Below, in pieces: positions 1 through 8,600 of a DNA stretch of 64,000 bases. The stretch's first letter is position 1, and each line of letters begins with the position of its first letter. The DNA is taken from contig JAPJBO010001014.1 of the NCBI GenBank assembly GCA_030068145.1, forward strand, positions 1-64,000, in the 5' to 3' direction. Position numbers and translations under genes: made by a program. This DNA comes from Diplonema papillatum (Eukaryota > Euglenozoa > Diplonemea > Diplonemida > Diplonemidae). Under the pieces are notes generated by a model. The model worked only from the letters and a program-made list of their open reading frames with translations. It was not told the origin of the DNA and did no database searches.

Positions 1-1
1 G

Positions 2-1072
2 CCGAGGAGCAGCCCGCCCCCAAGCCGTCCAGGAAGTGCGGCCCGAAGTCCCGCACCCAACACTCGGGCGAAGCTCACCCCGACTCCCAGCACCCTCAGC
101 GGACAACCTCAACGAAGGGGAGGGCCAGGCAGTAGGTGCCTTGGACCGTTTCCCACCTCCTGTGGCGGGGCGACGCGGACGTCCTCTCCTGTCGAGCCCG
201 CTCTCCCCCGCGAGCGGGAACGTCTTGTCCGGACCGCGAACACGTACATTGGGGATGCCCTGGCGCTGTCCACGCGTCGCGGAATCCACTCCGTGTACCG
301 CCGTTTTCTGGAGTTCCGGCGCCACTGGGAAGCGGTGTCCGACGATCCCCTCGACGTCCCGACGGCGCTGGTCCTGTTTGTGACTCGGCTGCTTGCCCGC
401 GGGGATATCTGCGCAGCTTCTGCGGTGCAGTACGTCGTGAACGTTCAGTCGGCCGAGAAGCGTTTGGGGCGACCTGTCGACAGCCAGCTCGTCAGGGATT
501 TTGTCAGGTCTCTGAAGCGGGCGGGCGCGATGAAGCCATCGAAGCAGGCCGTCCCGGTGACGAAGGACGAACTGCATCATGCTGTTCGTTTGGAGTCGGA
601 TCCCGGCGTGCGGGTTGCGTTGGCCTTGGCATGGCAGGGGGCTGCGCGCGTGGACGACGTCCTGACGAGGAAGGCCGAGCACATCACCGAGGGTGCCGGT
701 TTCTGGGCGGTAAACTGGGTGGGCTCGAAGTCGGATCCTTTCCGCCTAGGTCAGGTTACGGGCGTGATTCTTCCGCCAGCTCAGGACCAGGAACTTCGCT
801 CGCTGCTGTCTCAGACGCCGCCCGGCCGCCTCCTGTTTCCAGACATCCCTTTTCGGCGAGTTGTGTCCGCGCTGAAGCGCGCCAACCTCTCCCTCACGGG
901 CCATTCCCTCCGGCGGGGTGCCCTGTTCCACCTGTTGAGAAGCGGGGTCGACCTGCGAGTGATTCAGAGCGTGTCGCGTCACACGACGCTGAGTGCTCTG
1001 ATGCGGTACCTTCCGGAAGCGGAGGTTCCGCTCGTCCGGAACACCGCGGAGGCGTCGGCGAGTCTCCTATAG
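2..1072 (+). CDS. Tyrosine recombinase of YR retrotransposon (5' partial)
   Basis: The frame is open from base 2 to the TAG at 1070-1072. The N-terminal part is Pro/Ser/Arg-rich and low in complexity; a helical SAM-like core-binding region starts near base 215 (RTANTYIGDALALSTRRGIH). The catalytic domain shows the expected signature: first arginine in GAARVDDVL (near base 635), the H-x-x-R box in GHSLRRGA (near base 900), a downstream His in SVSRHTTL and the nucleophile Tyr in LMRYLP (near base 1010). The enzyme would join circular element DNA into the genome. The first in-frame start-like codon is internal to the fold, so the true start lies upstream of the window or this is the tail of a polyprotein. 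It overlaps the RT frame, which is shifted by one base. Confidence 0.85.
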   Translation, partial: PRSSPPPSRPGSAARSPAPNTRAKLTPTPSTLSGQPQRRGGPGSRCLGPFPTSCGGATRTSSPVEPALPRERERLVRTANTYIGDALALSTRRGIHSVYRRFLEFRRHWEAVSDDPLDVPTALVLFVTRLLARGDICAASAVQYVVNVQSAEKRLGRPVDSQLVRDFVRSLKRAGAMKPSKQAVPVTKDELHHAVRLESDPGVRVALALAWQGAARVDDVLTRKAEHITEGAGFWAVNWVGSKSDPFRLGQVTGVILPPAQDQELRSLLSQTPPGRLLFPDIPFRRVVSALKRANLSLTGHSLRRGALFHLLRSGVDLRVIQSVSRHTTLSALMRYLPEAEVPLVRNTAEASASLL

Positions 1073-2838
1073 CCTTTCGCCTCGAACCCCCTTTCCCGTT
1101 CAAGCTACCGAAGAGGAAAGTCCCCGACCCGCTGGCGGCGATTTATCCAGGGCCGGGGAGGATCCCTGACGTGGAGCTACCGCCCTCTACGTTCACCCCG
1201 TTTGTTGGTGTCGCGTACGGAGGCGATCTCCTTGTCAACAACTCTACGCCCCCCCCGTCGCAAAGCAGAAGAGGAGAGGACCTCGCGCCCATCTCGTCGT
1301 CATTCATGAACCTTGACAGGTTGTCAGCTTTGGACAGCCAGGGTTTGCTGCGTGGCGTGCTGGATGTGATTCGCTCTTGGGAGTCCTTCCGTTCTGCCCT
1401 ACTCCCGGGAGCGGAGGAAGCGCTGACAGAAAGAGGGTTCACGCGGACGACGTCAAGGCGCATGCTTCGTCATCTCCCGGATCTGGTTAAGTATGGAGTG
1501 ACGGAGCTTGCTTCGAGCCCGTCAAAGGTCGTCCTCCCTGCCTTCACTGTCGACAAGAAGAGCGGGGGGCAACGATTCGTATGTGACGGGCGGAAGCTCA
1601 ACGCGATCATGGCGCGTCCGCCTCCGATGCTGCTTCCTTCCGTGCACGAAGTCATCGACCGCGTCCTGGCCTCGTCCGTGGTTTTTCTCGCAGACGCCAG
1701 GAGCTATTTCTATCAGTTCCGGCTGGACGCGAGAATCCGCCCATTTTTTGGCATGCACTTGGCCGGACCGCGGGGCCATTTCGTGAAGGCTCAGCTCGTG
1801 GCCATGTGCATGGGCTGGAGCTGGGCTCCGGCGATAGCGCAGAGGGCCTCTCGAGTACTCCTGCCGGAGTCTGACGGTCTGCCCTGGGTCGACAACTTCG
1901 TCGTCGTTGGGGATTCGTTGGGAGAAGCAACTTCGCGGTTTGACTCTTTTTTGCAGCGCTGCAAGAGCGTCAACTGCGAGCTCAACGAAAACGACGAGCA
2001 GTTTGGAATACCGCTCAGGGAGTTCGACCTTCTGGGCCTCCACTTTGACCTTTCCCATTCGAACCGCCCCGCTCGATACAGAATGGCGGACGCATGGGTG
2101 ACGAAGTTACTTGGCTCTGCCGAACTCACCAGAGTTAAACGCGGAGGGGCGTCACCCCGCGAGTTTTACCGGGTGTTTGGGGCTTTGGTCTGGTTTGCCT
2201 ACACCACGCATTTCCAGCTGGCCTACGCCCGGTGTTCACTGTCCTTCCTGCAGAGGCTGGCCTCATCCCTGGTGGAGCCAGCTGACTGGGACATCTCCAG
2301 GACGGTTCCGCCCTCGACCGTGCGTGAGGTGGAGCACCTCACCTCCCTCGTCGAAGACAACCGCTGGGTCAGTCGTTCGAAGTCGATCTCCTCATCGGTG
2401 ACTCTCTGGACAGACGCCTCATCATCATGGTGGGCCGCAGTCCTGGAGGGCGAACCTGAGCGGATATCGCAGGGCCCGTTCTTGAAGTTGAGACACACTC
2501 ACATCTTTTTAAAGGAGTTGTTTGCGGTCCTTAGGGGCATAAACCTGACCGCAAGGTTTCACACGAATACGCGCATGAGACTCATGGTTGACAACCTTCC
2601 GGCTGTCCAGTGTCTCGTCAAGGGGCACTCGAAGAACTTTGCAGCAAATGTCCTTTTGGCGAGGATTTTTGATGCTGCGCGGGCGGCCGGCCTTGTCATC
2701 AGTGCCGAGTGGGTACCGACTGATGAACAGAGAGCCGACCCGTACACCCGCGGGGTGCTAGCCAGAGAGGACGACACGCCAGAGGGCGTCTGGTCGCCTC
2801 AAGCGGAGGACCTTGCTCCGCCTTCAGATTTGGTGTAG
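1072..2838 (+). CDS. Reverse transcriptase-RNase H of YR retrotransposon
   Basis: The frame is open from 136 to 2838, but recognisable sequence starts only about where the recombinase frame ends; upstream it is a shadow of that gene. The RT palm has motif A in FLADARSYFYQFRLD (catalytic Asp) and the LPQG-like region in AMCMGWSWAPAIAQRA. Motif C reads LPWVDNFVVV: the usual YxDD box is WVDN here, with Asn at the second Asp. RNase H follows with LWTDASSS (Asp), FLKELFAV (Glu), LMVDNLPA (Asp) and RADPYTRG (Asp). No good ATG sits near base 1072. Expression probably needs a frameshift, leaky scanning or reinitiation from the recombinase frame; the exact start is unknown. Confidence 0.8.
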   Translation, partial: AFRLEPPFPFKLPKRKVPDPLAAIYPGPGRIPDVELPPSTFTPFVGVAYGGDLLVNNSTPPPSQSRRGEDLAPISSSFMNLDRLSALDSQGLLRGVLDVIRSWESFRSALLPGAEEALTERGFTRTTSRRMLRHLPDLVKYGVTELASSPSKVVLPAFTVDKKSGGQRFVCDGRKLNAIMARPPPMLLPSVHEVIDRVLASSVVFLADARSYFYQFRLDARIRPFFGMHLAGPRGHFVKAQLVAMCMGWSWAPAIAQRASRVLLPESDGLPWVDNFVVVGDSLGEATSRFDSFLQRCKSVNCELNENDEQFGIPLREFDLLGLHFDLSHSNRPARYRMADAWVTKLLGSAELTRVKRGGASPREFYRVFGALVWFAYTTHFQLAYARCSLSFLQRLASSLVEPADWDISRTVPPSTVREVEHLTSLVEDNRWVSRSKSISSSVTLWTDASSSWWAAVLEGEPERISQGPFLKLRHTHIFLKELFAVLRGINLTARFHTNTRMRLMVDNLPAVQCLVKGHSKNFAANVLLARIFDAARAAGLVISAEWVPTDEQRADPYTRGVLAREDDTPEGVWSPQAEDLAPPSDLV

Positions 2839-2866
2839 CCACTGCGTGGTCCCTGGGGGTCCTGAT

Positions 2867-3098
2867 GCGTAAGCGTTCAACAAAAAAGACCCATTTTGTA
2901 GTTGTATTGTTTCTCCCCCTCTAGCCTCCTTCGAAGTAAGCACAAGGCAGCCCCTCGAGTATTTTTGTATAAGCACCTGCTTTGTAGGAAATACTTGAGG
3001 AGGCTGCCAGCTGCAAAAGATCAAAGGAGGTAAATGTGCTGTAGCCCACACGAAACACAGGTGAATCTGGGTTTAGTGGCGGGCGTAAGCGTTCAACA
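2867..3098 (+). repeat. R1 dispersed repeat, circularly permuted copy
   Basis: R1 is a ~220 bp sequence found at least eight times in the window. The usual order is TTTTTGTATAAGCACCTGC at the start, GCGTAAGCGTTCAAC in the middle and CTCGAGTATTTT at the end. Here the second half comes first, joined directly to the first half, and GCGTAAGCGTTCAAC occurs at both ends. This copy lies just after the retroelement stop codon. Confidence 0.75.
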
Positions 3099-3175
3099 TG
3101 GGGATACTTATGGAAGTTACAATGAAGGCTTAGACCGGTACGGGCTACATGGCAACTCCTGCTCAACATGTAGAA

Positions 3176-3759
3176 CGTGGGGAGCCTAGGTCACATTCAA
3201 TACGGGTGTGATCGTGGTGTCGGTCGCAACAGTCGTTTGGTAGCCAAAGAGAGAGATAGAGAGAAAAAGAGCGCCAGAGAGAAAAGAAAAGATAACCTTA
3301 TCTTCCGGAAAAGAAGGGTTACGCGAACCCCCGAAAAAAAAATAATAACAAAAAAACAAAAACCGCAAAAAAAAAAAAAAAAACGCTAACCCGAACAACT
3401 TCCGCCGGTAGAGAAACCTCGCCTAAAGGAATCAACTGCCTTCGGGTAGGCTAGTCTGACACTAGTTGTCGTCGGGAAAAAAAAAAAAAAAAAAACACAA
3501 ACCGACGAAGACCCCAAAAAACCTTTTTCAACCTCTCCAATTCCCTTCAAGCAGACCATTATACAACGACCCCCCCCCCCCCCCGCAACCTTGCAAGAGA
3601 GTATTCCCGCCGTTCTGATTCTCGATGACGAGATAGCAAACAGTGAATACACCACCAGGACAATAATCGCGCCCCTATTGGCACACGGATTGCGACCATT
3701 AACTGAAAAGGCACCCGCCTCCCGCAGTTTCACATTGAGCTTTCACCCCACACGAACAG
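3176..3759. other. Low-complexity spacer with homopolymer runs
   Basis: There is no convincing gene here. The stretch holds AG-rich sequence near 3240-3300, poly(A) tracts near 3366-3383 and 3477-3495, and a poly(C) run near 3570-3585. It is either intergenic or the last intron of the glycosyltransferase gene, whose exon begins at 3760 after CACGAACAG. Confidence 0.6.
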
Positions 3760-4461
3760 GTCCTCGACGTTCCTTTTGACCCGTACCTGCCCTACCTGTT
3801 CTTTGGAGAGGAGTTCCTCCTCGGGGTAAGGCTGTGGACTCACGGATATGACCTTTACAGCCCAGGGGTCAACATCCTGTACCATAGGTACGGCCGAAAG
3901 GGCCCGCGTATGGAGACCCTCGGGAGCCAGGTCAGCAGCGGGCAGCGGACGTCGCACAAGAGGGTGCAGCACATTATAGGGCTCCCGAAGCAAGGCCGCC
4001 GGCGCGAACGCATGGTCCCGCTCAATACGACCGATCCGGCCTTGAACGCGGGGCTGCCGAAGTACGGGCTGGGCACCGTGCGGAGCTTGTGGCAGTGGTG
4101 GCAGTTCGCGAAGCTCGACCCCATCGTGCAGAACAAGCAGACGTTCACCGACCACTGGTGCACGACGTACGGCCCGCGGACCGGCAAGCCGGACGACAAC
4201 TGGAAGGAGTTCGCGAAGGAAAACGACGTCCCCGCGGAGGAGTGGTGGCACAAAGGGGTGGCCATCCTGGCGGTTCCCCAAGACCACCCGTCACTGGCCA
4301 AGTACCCGGCCTTCTGCACCGACCAGCTCACCGAGTGCAGCGACCTGGTCGCGGAGGGAAAATGCAGCACCGACAAGTCGGTTCGCAGGCTCTGCGCCCT
4401 CAGCTGTTCTGCCTGCGAAGTACCCCGAATCGAACAAGCGGGAGAAGCAGGCGTTCGGTGA
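3760..4461 (+). CDS. GT60-type GlcNAc transferase, 3'-terminal exon, with ShKT-like C-terminus
   Basis: The exon starts after the acceptor CACGAACAG and runs in one frame to TGA at 4459-4461 (233 codons). Its first residues, VPFDPYLPYLFFGEEF followed by RLWTHGYDLYSPG and ILYHRYGRKGP, match the C-terminal core of the Skp1-hydroxyproline/mucin-type GlcNAc transferase family, which transfers GlcNAc from UDP-GlcNAc to protein. After a Trp-rich linker, the end has six cysteines spaced as in an ShKT module (FCTDQLTECSD, GKCSTDK, RLCALSCSAC). Such modules occur in many secreted enzymes, and I read this as a folding or binding module. The N-terminal Rossmann half is missing. Its exons must lie left of the window, with the retroelement inside an intron, or the gene has lost its 5' part. 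Confidence 0.75.
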   Translation, partial: VLDVPFDPYLPYLFFGEEFLLGVRLWTHGYDLYSPGVNILYHRYGRKGPRMETLGSQVSSGQRTSHKRVQHIIGLPKQGRRRERMVPLNTTDPALNAGLPKYGLGTVRSLWQWWQFAKLDPIVQNKQTFTDHWCTTYGPRTGKPDDNWKEFAKENDVPAEEWWHKGVAILAVPQDHPSLAKYPAFCTDQLTECSDLVAEGKCSTDKSVRRLCALSCSACEVPRIEQAGEAGVR

Positions 4462-4929
4462 TGCAGCCAACGCAAGCTCGCTGAGCTCTGCCCCCTCAGC
4501 CGTTCTGCTTGCAGCAAACCAGGCCGGTTAACCACACAGCAACGAAAGCTGTGCGTGTGTGACCCTGTCGATGCCACATCCGAAGGCGATGCCCGCGCAA
4601 CCGAGTCCGTTTGCACTCCGTTTAGGCGGAGTCAATGTCACGCACAACAACGGGAACTCGTACCACCGCATACGTCGACGTGTGGCCCAACAGTATTCTT
4701 GACCGGACCCTATTGTACCGAACAAGCAGGCTTTCAATGACACAGCTTTCTGTCAGCGCATTGGATTACCCAGCGCGGCGGCAGTACGTGAGAAGAAACC
4801 GTAGCCGTGTCGTGTGCACACACGACAATGTCGATCTGAAGGCAACTTCCTACGTCTGAGGGCAACTTTGGCACGAGGAGGAGGGGTGAAATAAACTGGC
4901 GAGCAGTCTTCATCTGAGAACCAATAAAA
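4462..4929 (+). other. 3' flank of the GlcNAc transferase with a decayed echo of its end
   Basis: Bases 4483-4520 resemble 4387-4424 (the coding stretch around RLCALSCSAC) with several substitutions and no open frame. Bases near 4700-4735 weakly resemble the coding region near 4120-4155. I see no gene in this stretch. It is a minor example of the 3'-end echo pattern seen more clearly at other genes. Confidence 0.45.
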
Positions 4930-5484
4930 ATGTCGGATTCAAGTAGTGGCCCCGAGCTCATGCTCTTGTTGCAAAGTTTGAGAGCAGGCCGAGAAAGCGA
5001 TTTCTCCAATGCGTCCGATCGTGCGCTTCGCCTTTTCACCGCCACTGCCCCTCCCGTCCCCCCCCTCAGGGACTCTGTCGACTCTCTGACGCCGCAGTCT
5101 TTTTCTGTTTGCCTGTTCTTTCACGCTTCTTCCGTCTGTGTCCGTGTTTCTCACCTCGCCTCTTCCCCGTTGATCGCAACCGTCTCTCTCTTGCGCCCGT
5201 GGCAGGTGCCCGGAATGGTAGGCATCTGGGAGGGGATCTGGAGTCACGCGGACGCAATAACTGGATGCTATCCTGGACAAGGGATGGCCCTGGGAAGGAC
5301 CCGTCATCTGGAAGCCTCCAGCTATGAGTGTCAGCTTCCGGGAGTCTCTCGCAACAGGCTCTCTGAGCATGGATGCTATTCTAGAGAGCCACGGAAGGGT
5401 CGTCTGAAAATAGACCAGCGTTCAGAACGGTCAACCGGAAGCCTCGAGCTATGGATGACAGCTTTCGAGCGTGGTCTCCCGTAA
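4930..5484 (+). CDS. Hypothetical protein ORF
   Basis: The ATG lies in a favourable A-rich context (AATAAAAATGTCGG) and opens 184 codons. The first ~40 residues (MSDSSSGPELMLLLQSLRAG and on) look like a genuine protein start. From about base 5090 to 5200 the sequence turns pyrimidine-rich and intron-like. A donor GTTTGCC near 5107 and an acceptor GTGGCAG near 5205 would both keep the frame, so a two-exon gene is possible. The 3' half overlaps a decayed tandem repeat, which lowers confidence that this frame is translated to its end. I recognise no family. Confidence 0.35.
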   Translation: MSDSSSGPELMLLLQSLRAGRESDFSNASDRALRLFTATAPPVPPLRDSVDSLTPQSFSVCLFFHASSVCVRVSHLASSPLIATVSLLRPWQVPGMVGIWEGIWSHADAITGCYPGQGMALGRTRHLEASSYECQLPGVSRNRLSEHGCYSREPRKGRLKIDQRSERSTGSLELWMTAFERGLP

Positions 5485-5530
5485 GCGCCTCTCTAAGCAT
5501 GGATGCGAGCTTGCGCAAGGGTCGCTGCTC
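5255..5530 (+). repeat. Decayed tandem repeat, about three ~110-130 bp units
   Basis: Related blocks begin near 5260, 5369 and 5498, each with a GGATGC core (CTGGATGCTATCC, CATGGATGCTATTC, CATGGATGCGAGC). They are separated by a shared CCGGAAGCCTC-AGCTATG segment. The second unit still reads as a peptide end, SLSMDAILESHGRVV and stop, which suggests the array derives from the 3' end of a coding gene. No intact parent copy is in the window. Confidence 0.5.
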
Positions 5531-5664
5531 ACCTGCCTGATCCATGTACGAAACTTAACCAGGATCAGTTAGGGGGCCATCAGAGTAGGCTCGTCAACAC
5601 AACAGCAAAAAGAGGAAAAAGACACAGCGAAATCGCGGCATTCAACAACACGGTGGCTTCGACG

Positions 5665-8600
5665 ATGCTTCCGCGCAAAAAGCCGAAGACGGCAGAAACT
5701 GAGGAAGAGAGGCAGGAGGCGACGAACCATGTGCTTCTGCCCTACAGGGCCGTCGGTGCCGTGACAGGGACCCCGACCCCCGCAGTTGTAACGGCCGGCA
5801 AGGACACCTTCGCGCTATGTGCAGTCGGCAGGTTTGTTTTTTACCACGCGCGGCAATTCGAATCTTAGAAGTCAAATATTGACCGAGTACTGACATACTG
5901 CGGTACAGGCTCCCTCACACAACCGCTCACGCTTTTGCTTGCTACCATCCCGCCCCCTTGTTTTTCGTGTCCCGAGGCGCCACGATGGCAATAAGTGGCA
6001 AATCCACGAAGATCATTGCCAGGTGGTTCGTTTCTACTTATCCTTTTACGCAGCGGCACTGAGACTAATCGCAGCACGAGACGCACATCGAGGAGAATAC
6101 TACTAGTGACACGTGGCACGAGCTAGCTGTTCCTAGCTTTTGCAATTTTTGTCAGCGAAGGTGGGGAGTAAGAGTCAAGAATTCAGAGAAGAAAAAAAGC
6201 GAATCCAACGCAACAGAACGTTCCACGAGTACAATCTAGCGAAGCTGCAGCTCATCCACGTCAGCCCAGCGCTACCCAAAAAGGTTTGCGCTTTTCATAG
6301 TTGCCCGTGTCATGTACGCCAAAAAAAGTTGTATTATTGCTAACCCCCTCATGCCCAGACTCTGGCCGCCTCATCGCCAATCAGAGACTTAAGAATACTG
6401 TTTTCTTCATCCAAGAAAGAGTTTACAATACTCGGAGAGGGGGGCCTCCCGGTGCTTCGAGGCATACAACTACGACTGCAAACGGTTCTTTTTCGTTGAA
6501 CGCCTACGCGGCGACACTGTTGCCCGCGCCCAATTGAGCTGTGGTCGCCGATCCCCCAGCCGCCAGCATTGACGCGACGCGGAACGAAGTGCTGACAGCA
6601 CCGCCCGGCGGATAGAGGGCCACAGGAGTGGCAAATTGACCGGTGGGGGGGTGCTCAGCAGCCGATGTGCAGTATCTGGTCCCTGCCGCGCCAGAGAAGC
6701 GAAGCAGCACGAGAGGCAGGGTTTGGCGGTTTTTACTGCAAACCGACGAAAGGTGGCCACCTGGAACGCGCGTTCACTGCTGTGTATGCGCTCGGAATCA
6801 GGCTACCTAAAGTCACTCGTTTGTTTGTAAAGATTGCTCCGTTCTCTTCCAGACTTGCTCTGGACTAGAACGACACATACTACTACTGTGCGGTCTATCG
6901 TCACAGATTGTTGCTGCACATCAAGTTCAAACTGCTACTACTACTGAACGCCTACGCGGAGCCAAGCGCTAATCCAACCGCAGATCCGGGCGGTCGCGAA
7001 GTCGGGGACGCTGAACGTGGCGGCGGCCCGAGGGGACATCTACTGCTTCAAGACCCGCCGGTTGATATGGACGTCGACGCACTCGCCGCACGCGAAGGTG
7101 ATCCAGCTGATCGCGCGGAACGACGTCCTCCTGTCGCTGGGCACCGACGTGACCGTTAAAGTCTGGCGGCTGTCCAGCGGCGAGCTGCTGCACGAGTTCG
7201 CGCTGAGCCACGACTCGACGCCGACGGTGATGTGCACCGTGGTGAACTACCGGAACAAGGTCGTGCTGGGCACCCAGCAGGGCTGCCTCGAGCTGTGGAA
7301 CTTCAACACCGGGACCCTCGTGCACAAATTCCCCTCGTTCGGCTCGCCCGTGACGGCGCTGGCCGTCCCGCCGGCGGAGGACTGCGTCGCCGTCGGCCTG
7401 ACGGACGGCCGCGTGGTGCTGTTCAACCTGCCGTACGGAGAAGAGCTCAGCACCTTCCGCCACTCGTCGCAGAGCAGCCGAAACGTGGCGGTGACTTCCA
7501 TCTCGTTCCGGACCGACGGCCCGCAGACGATGTGCAGCGGGACCATCGCAGGGGAGGTAGCGGTGTGGAACCTGCACAAGAAGAAGCTCGAAGGCCTGCT
7601 CACCGCGAATCTGCAGGCCGACACGCCGGACGACGTCTTCGAACGGCCCCACAGCGGCAGGGTCACCCTCCTCCACTTCCTCCCGTCGGAGCCCGTCCTG
7701 CTCTCAGCCGGCGAGGACAACAGCTTGCGCATGTACGTCTTCGACAAGCTGCAGGGCACCGGTAAGCTCTTGCGAGAGAGGCGCGGCCACTACGCGCCGT
7801 GCACCGGCGCCCAGTTCTTTGACGAGAAGGTGCTGCTGACGTACGGCTCGGACCGCACGTTCCGCGCGTCGCACGTGTTCAGCGACCTGTTCAACAGGGA
7901 GATCTCGCAAGGGTCAGTCCTCAAGGAGGCGCGGAAGCGCTCGGTGCAGACGTCGGAGCTCAAGCTGCCGCCGGTGTCGTGCCTCGCGTCGAACACGAAC
8001 AGGGCCCACGACTGGTCCGCCGCGGTCACGGGACACAAAGGCTCGTCTATCCTGCGTCTCTGGCGGCTGGACAACTTCGTCGTCGACTCGAAGAAGGGCG
8101 CTCCGTTGGAGGTCGGCACCGGCGGGCTGGGCTCCCCGGACCGTCGGGACCGCGAAGCGGAGGTCACGGCGGTGGCTGTCACGCCGTGCGGAAACTTCGC
8201 GGCGGTCGGATACTCGACCGGGCGCGTGCACTGCTTCAACATCCAGTCGCACCTGCTCGTCGGGTCCTACGCGGACGAGAGCTTGGAGTTCAACCGGGCG
8301 CACGAGGGACGGGTCGTCGGCCTGTACCCACTGGTCGATGGCGGCGAGCTGCTGTCCGTGGGTGTCGACAACGACTTGCGGCTCTGGAAGTTCCCGCCCC
8401 CCGCGGCCGACGTGGACACGAGCGCGTTGGAGGCGAAGATCGACGGATCCTTGACGGGGGCTCGGCAGAAGGCGGGCAAACCGGGGGCGAAGGGTGCGAA
8501 GCCGGCGGCGGCGAAGACCGAGCATGACGACGGGCTGCTCTTCCGGATGGTGATGGACAAGGCGCCGGTGGCGTGCGGGTTCATGCCGTCGAACAACTTC

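Larger units (their letters stand above)
1..2838 (+). mobile_element. Tyrosine-recombinase retrotransposon (VIPER/DIRS-like), 5' end beyond window
   Basis: Two overlapping frames encode a tyrosine recombinase and then a reverse transcriptase joined to RNase H. That set of domains defines YR retrotransposons, which integrate by site-specific recombination rather than with a DDE integrase or an APE nuclease. The order recombinase then RT-RNase H matches the VIPER elements described from trypanosomes and differs from DIRS1, where the recombinase comes last. No methyltransferase domain is visible after RNase H. The recombinase frame is open to the window edge, so a gag-like ORF and the left terminus would lie to the left. 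Both frames are free of stops across their domains, so the copy may be young. The right terminus is unresolved; a permuted R1 repeat starts 28 bases after the last stop. Confidence 0.85.

Noticed and set aside
4420-4440. tRNA B-box-like GTTCGATTC on the minus strand
   Set aside because: No A box or cloverleaf at a suitable distance, and it lies inside the glycosyltransferase coding frame.
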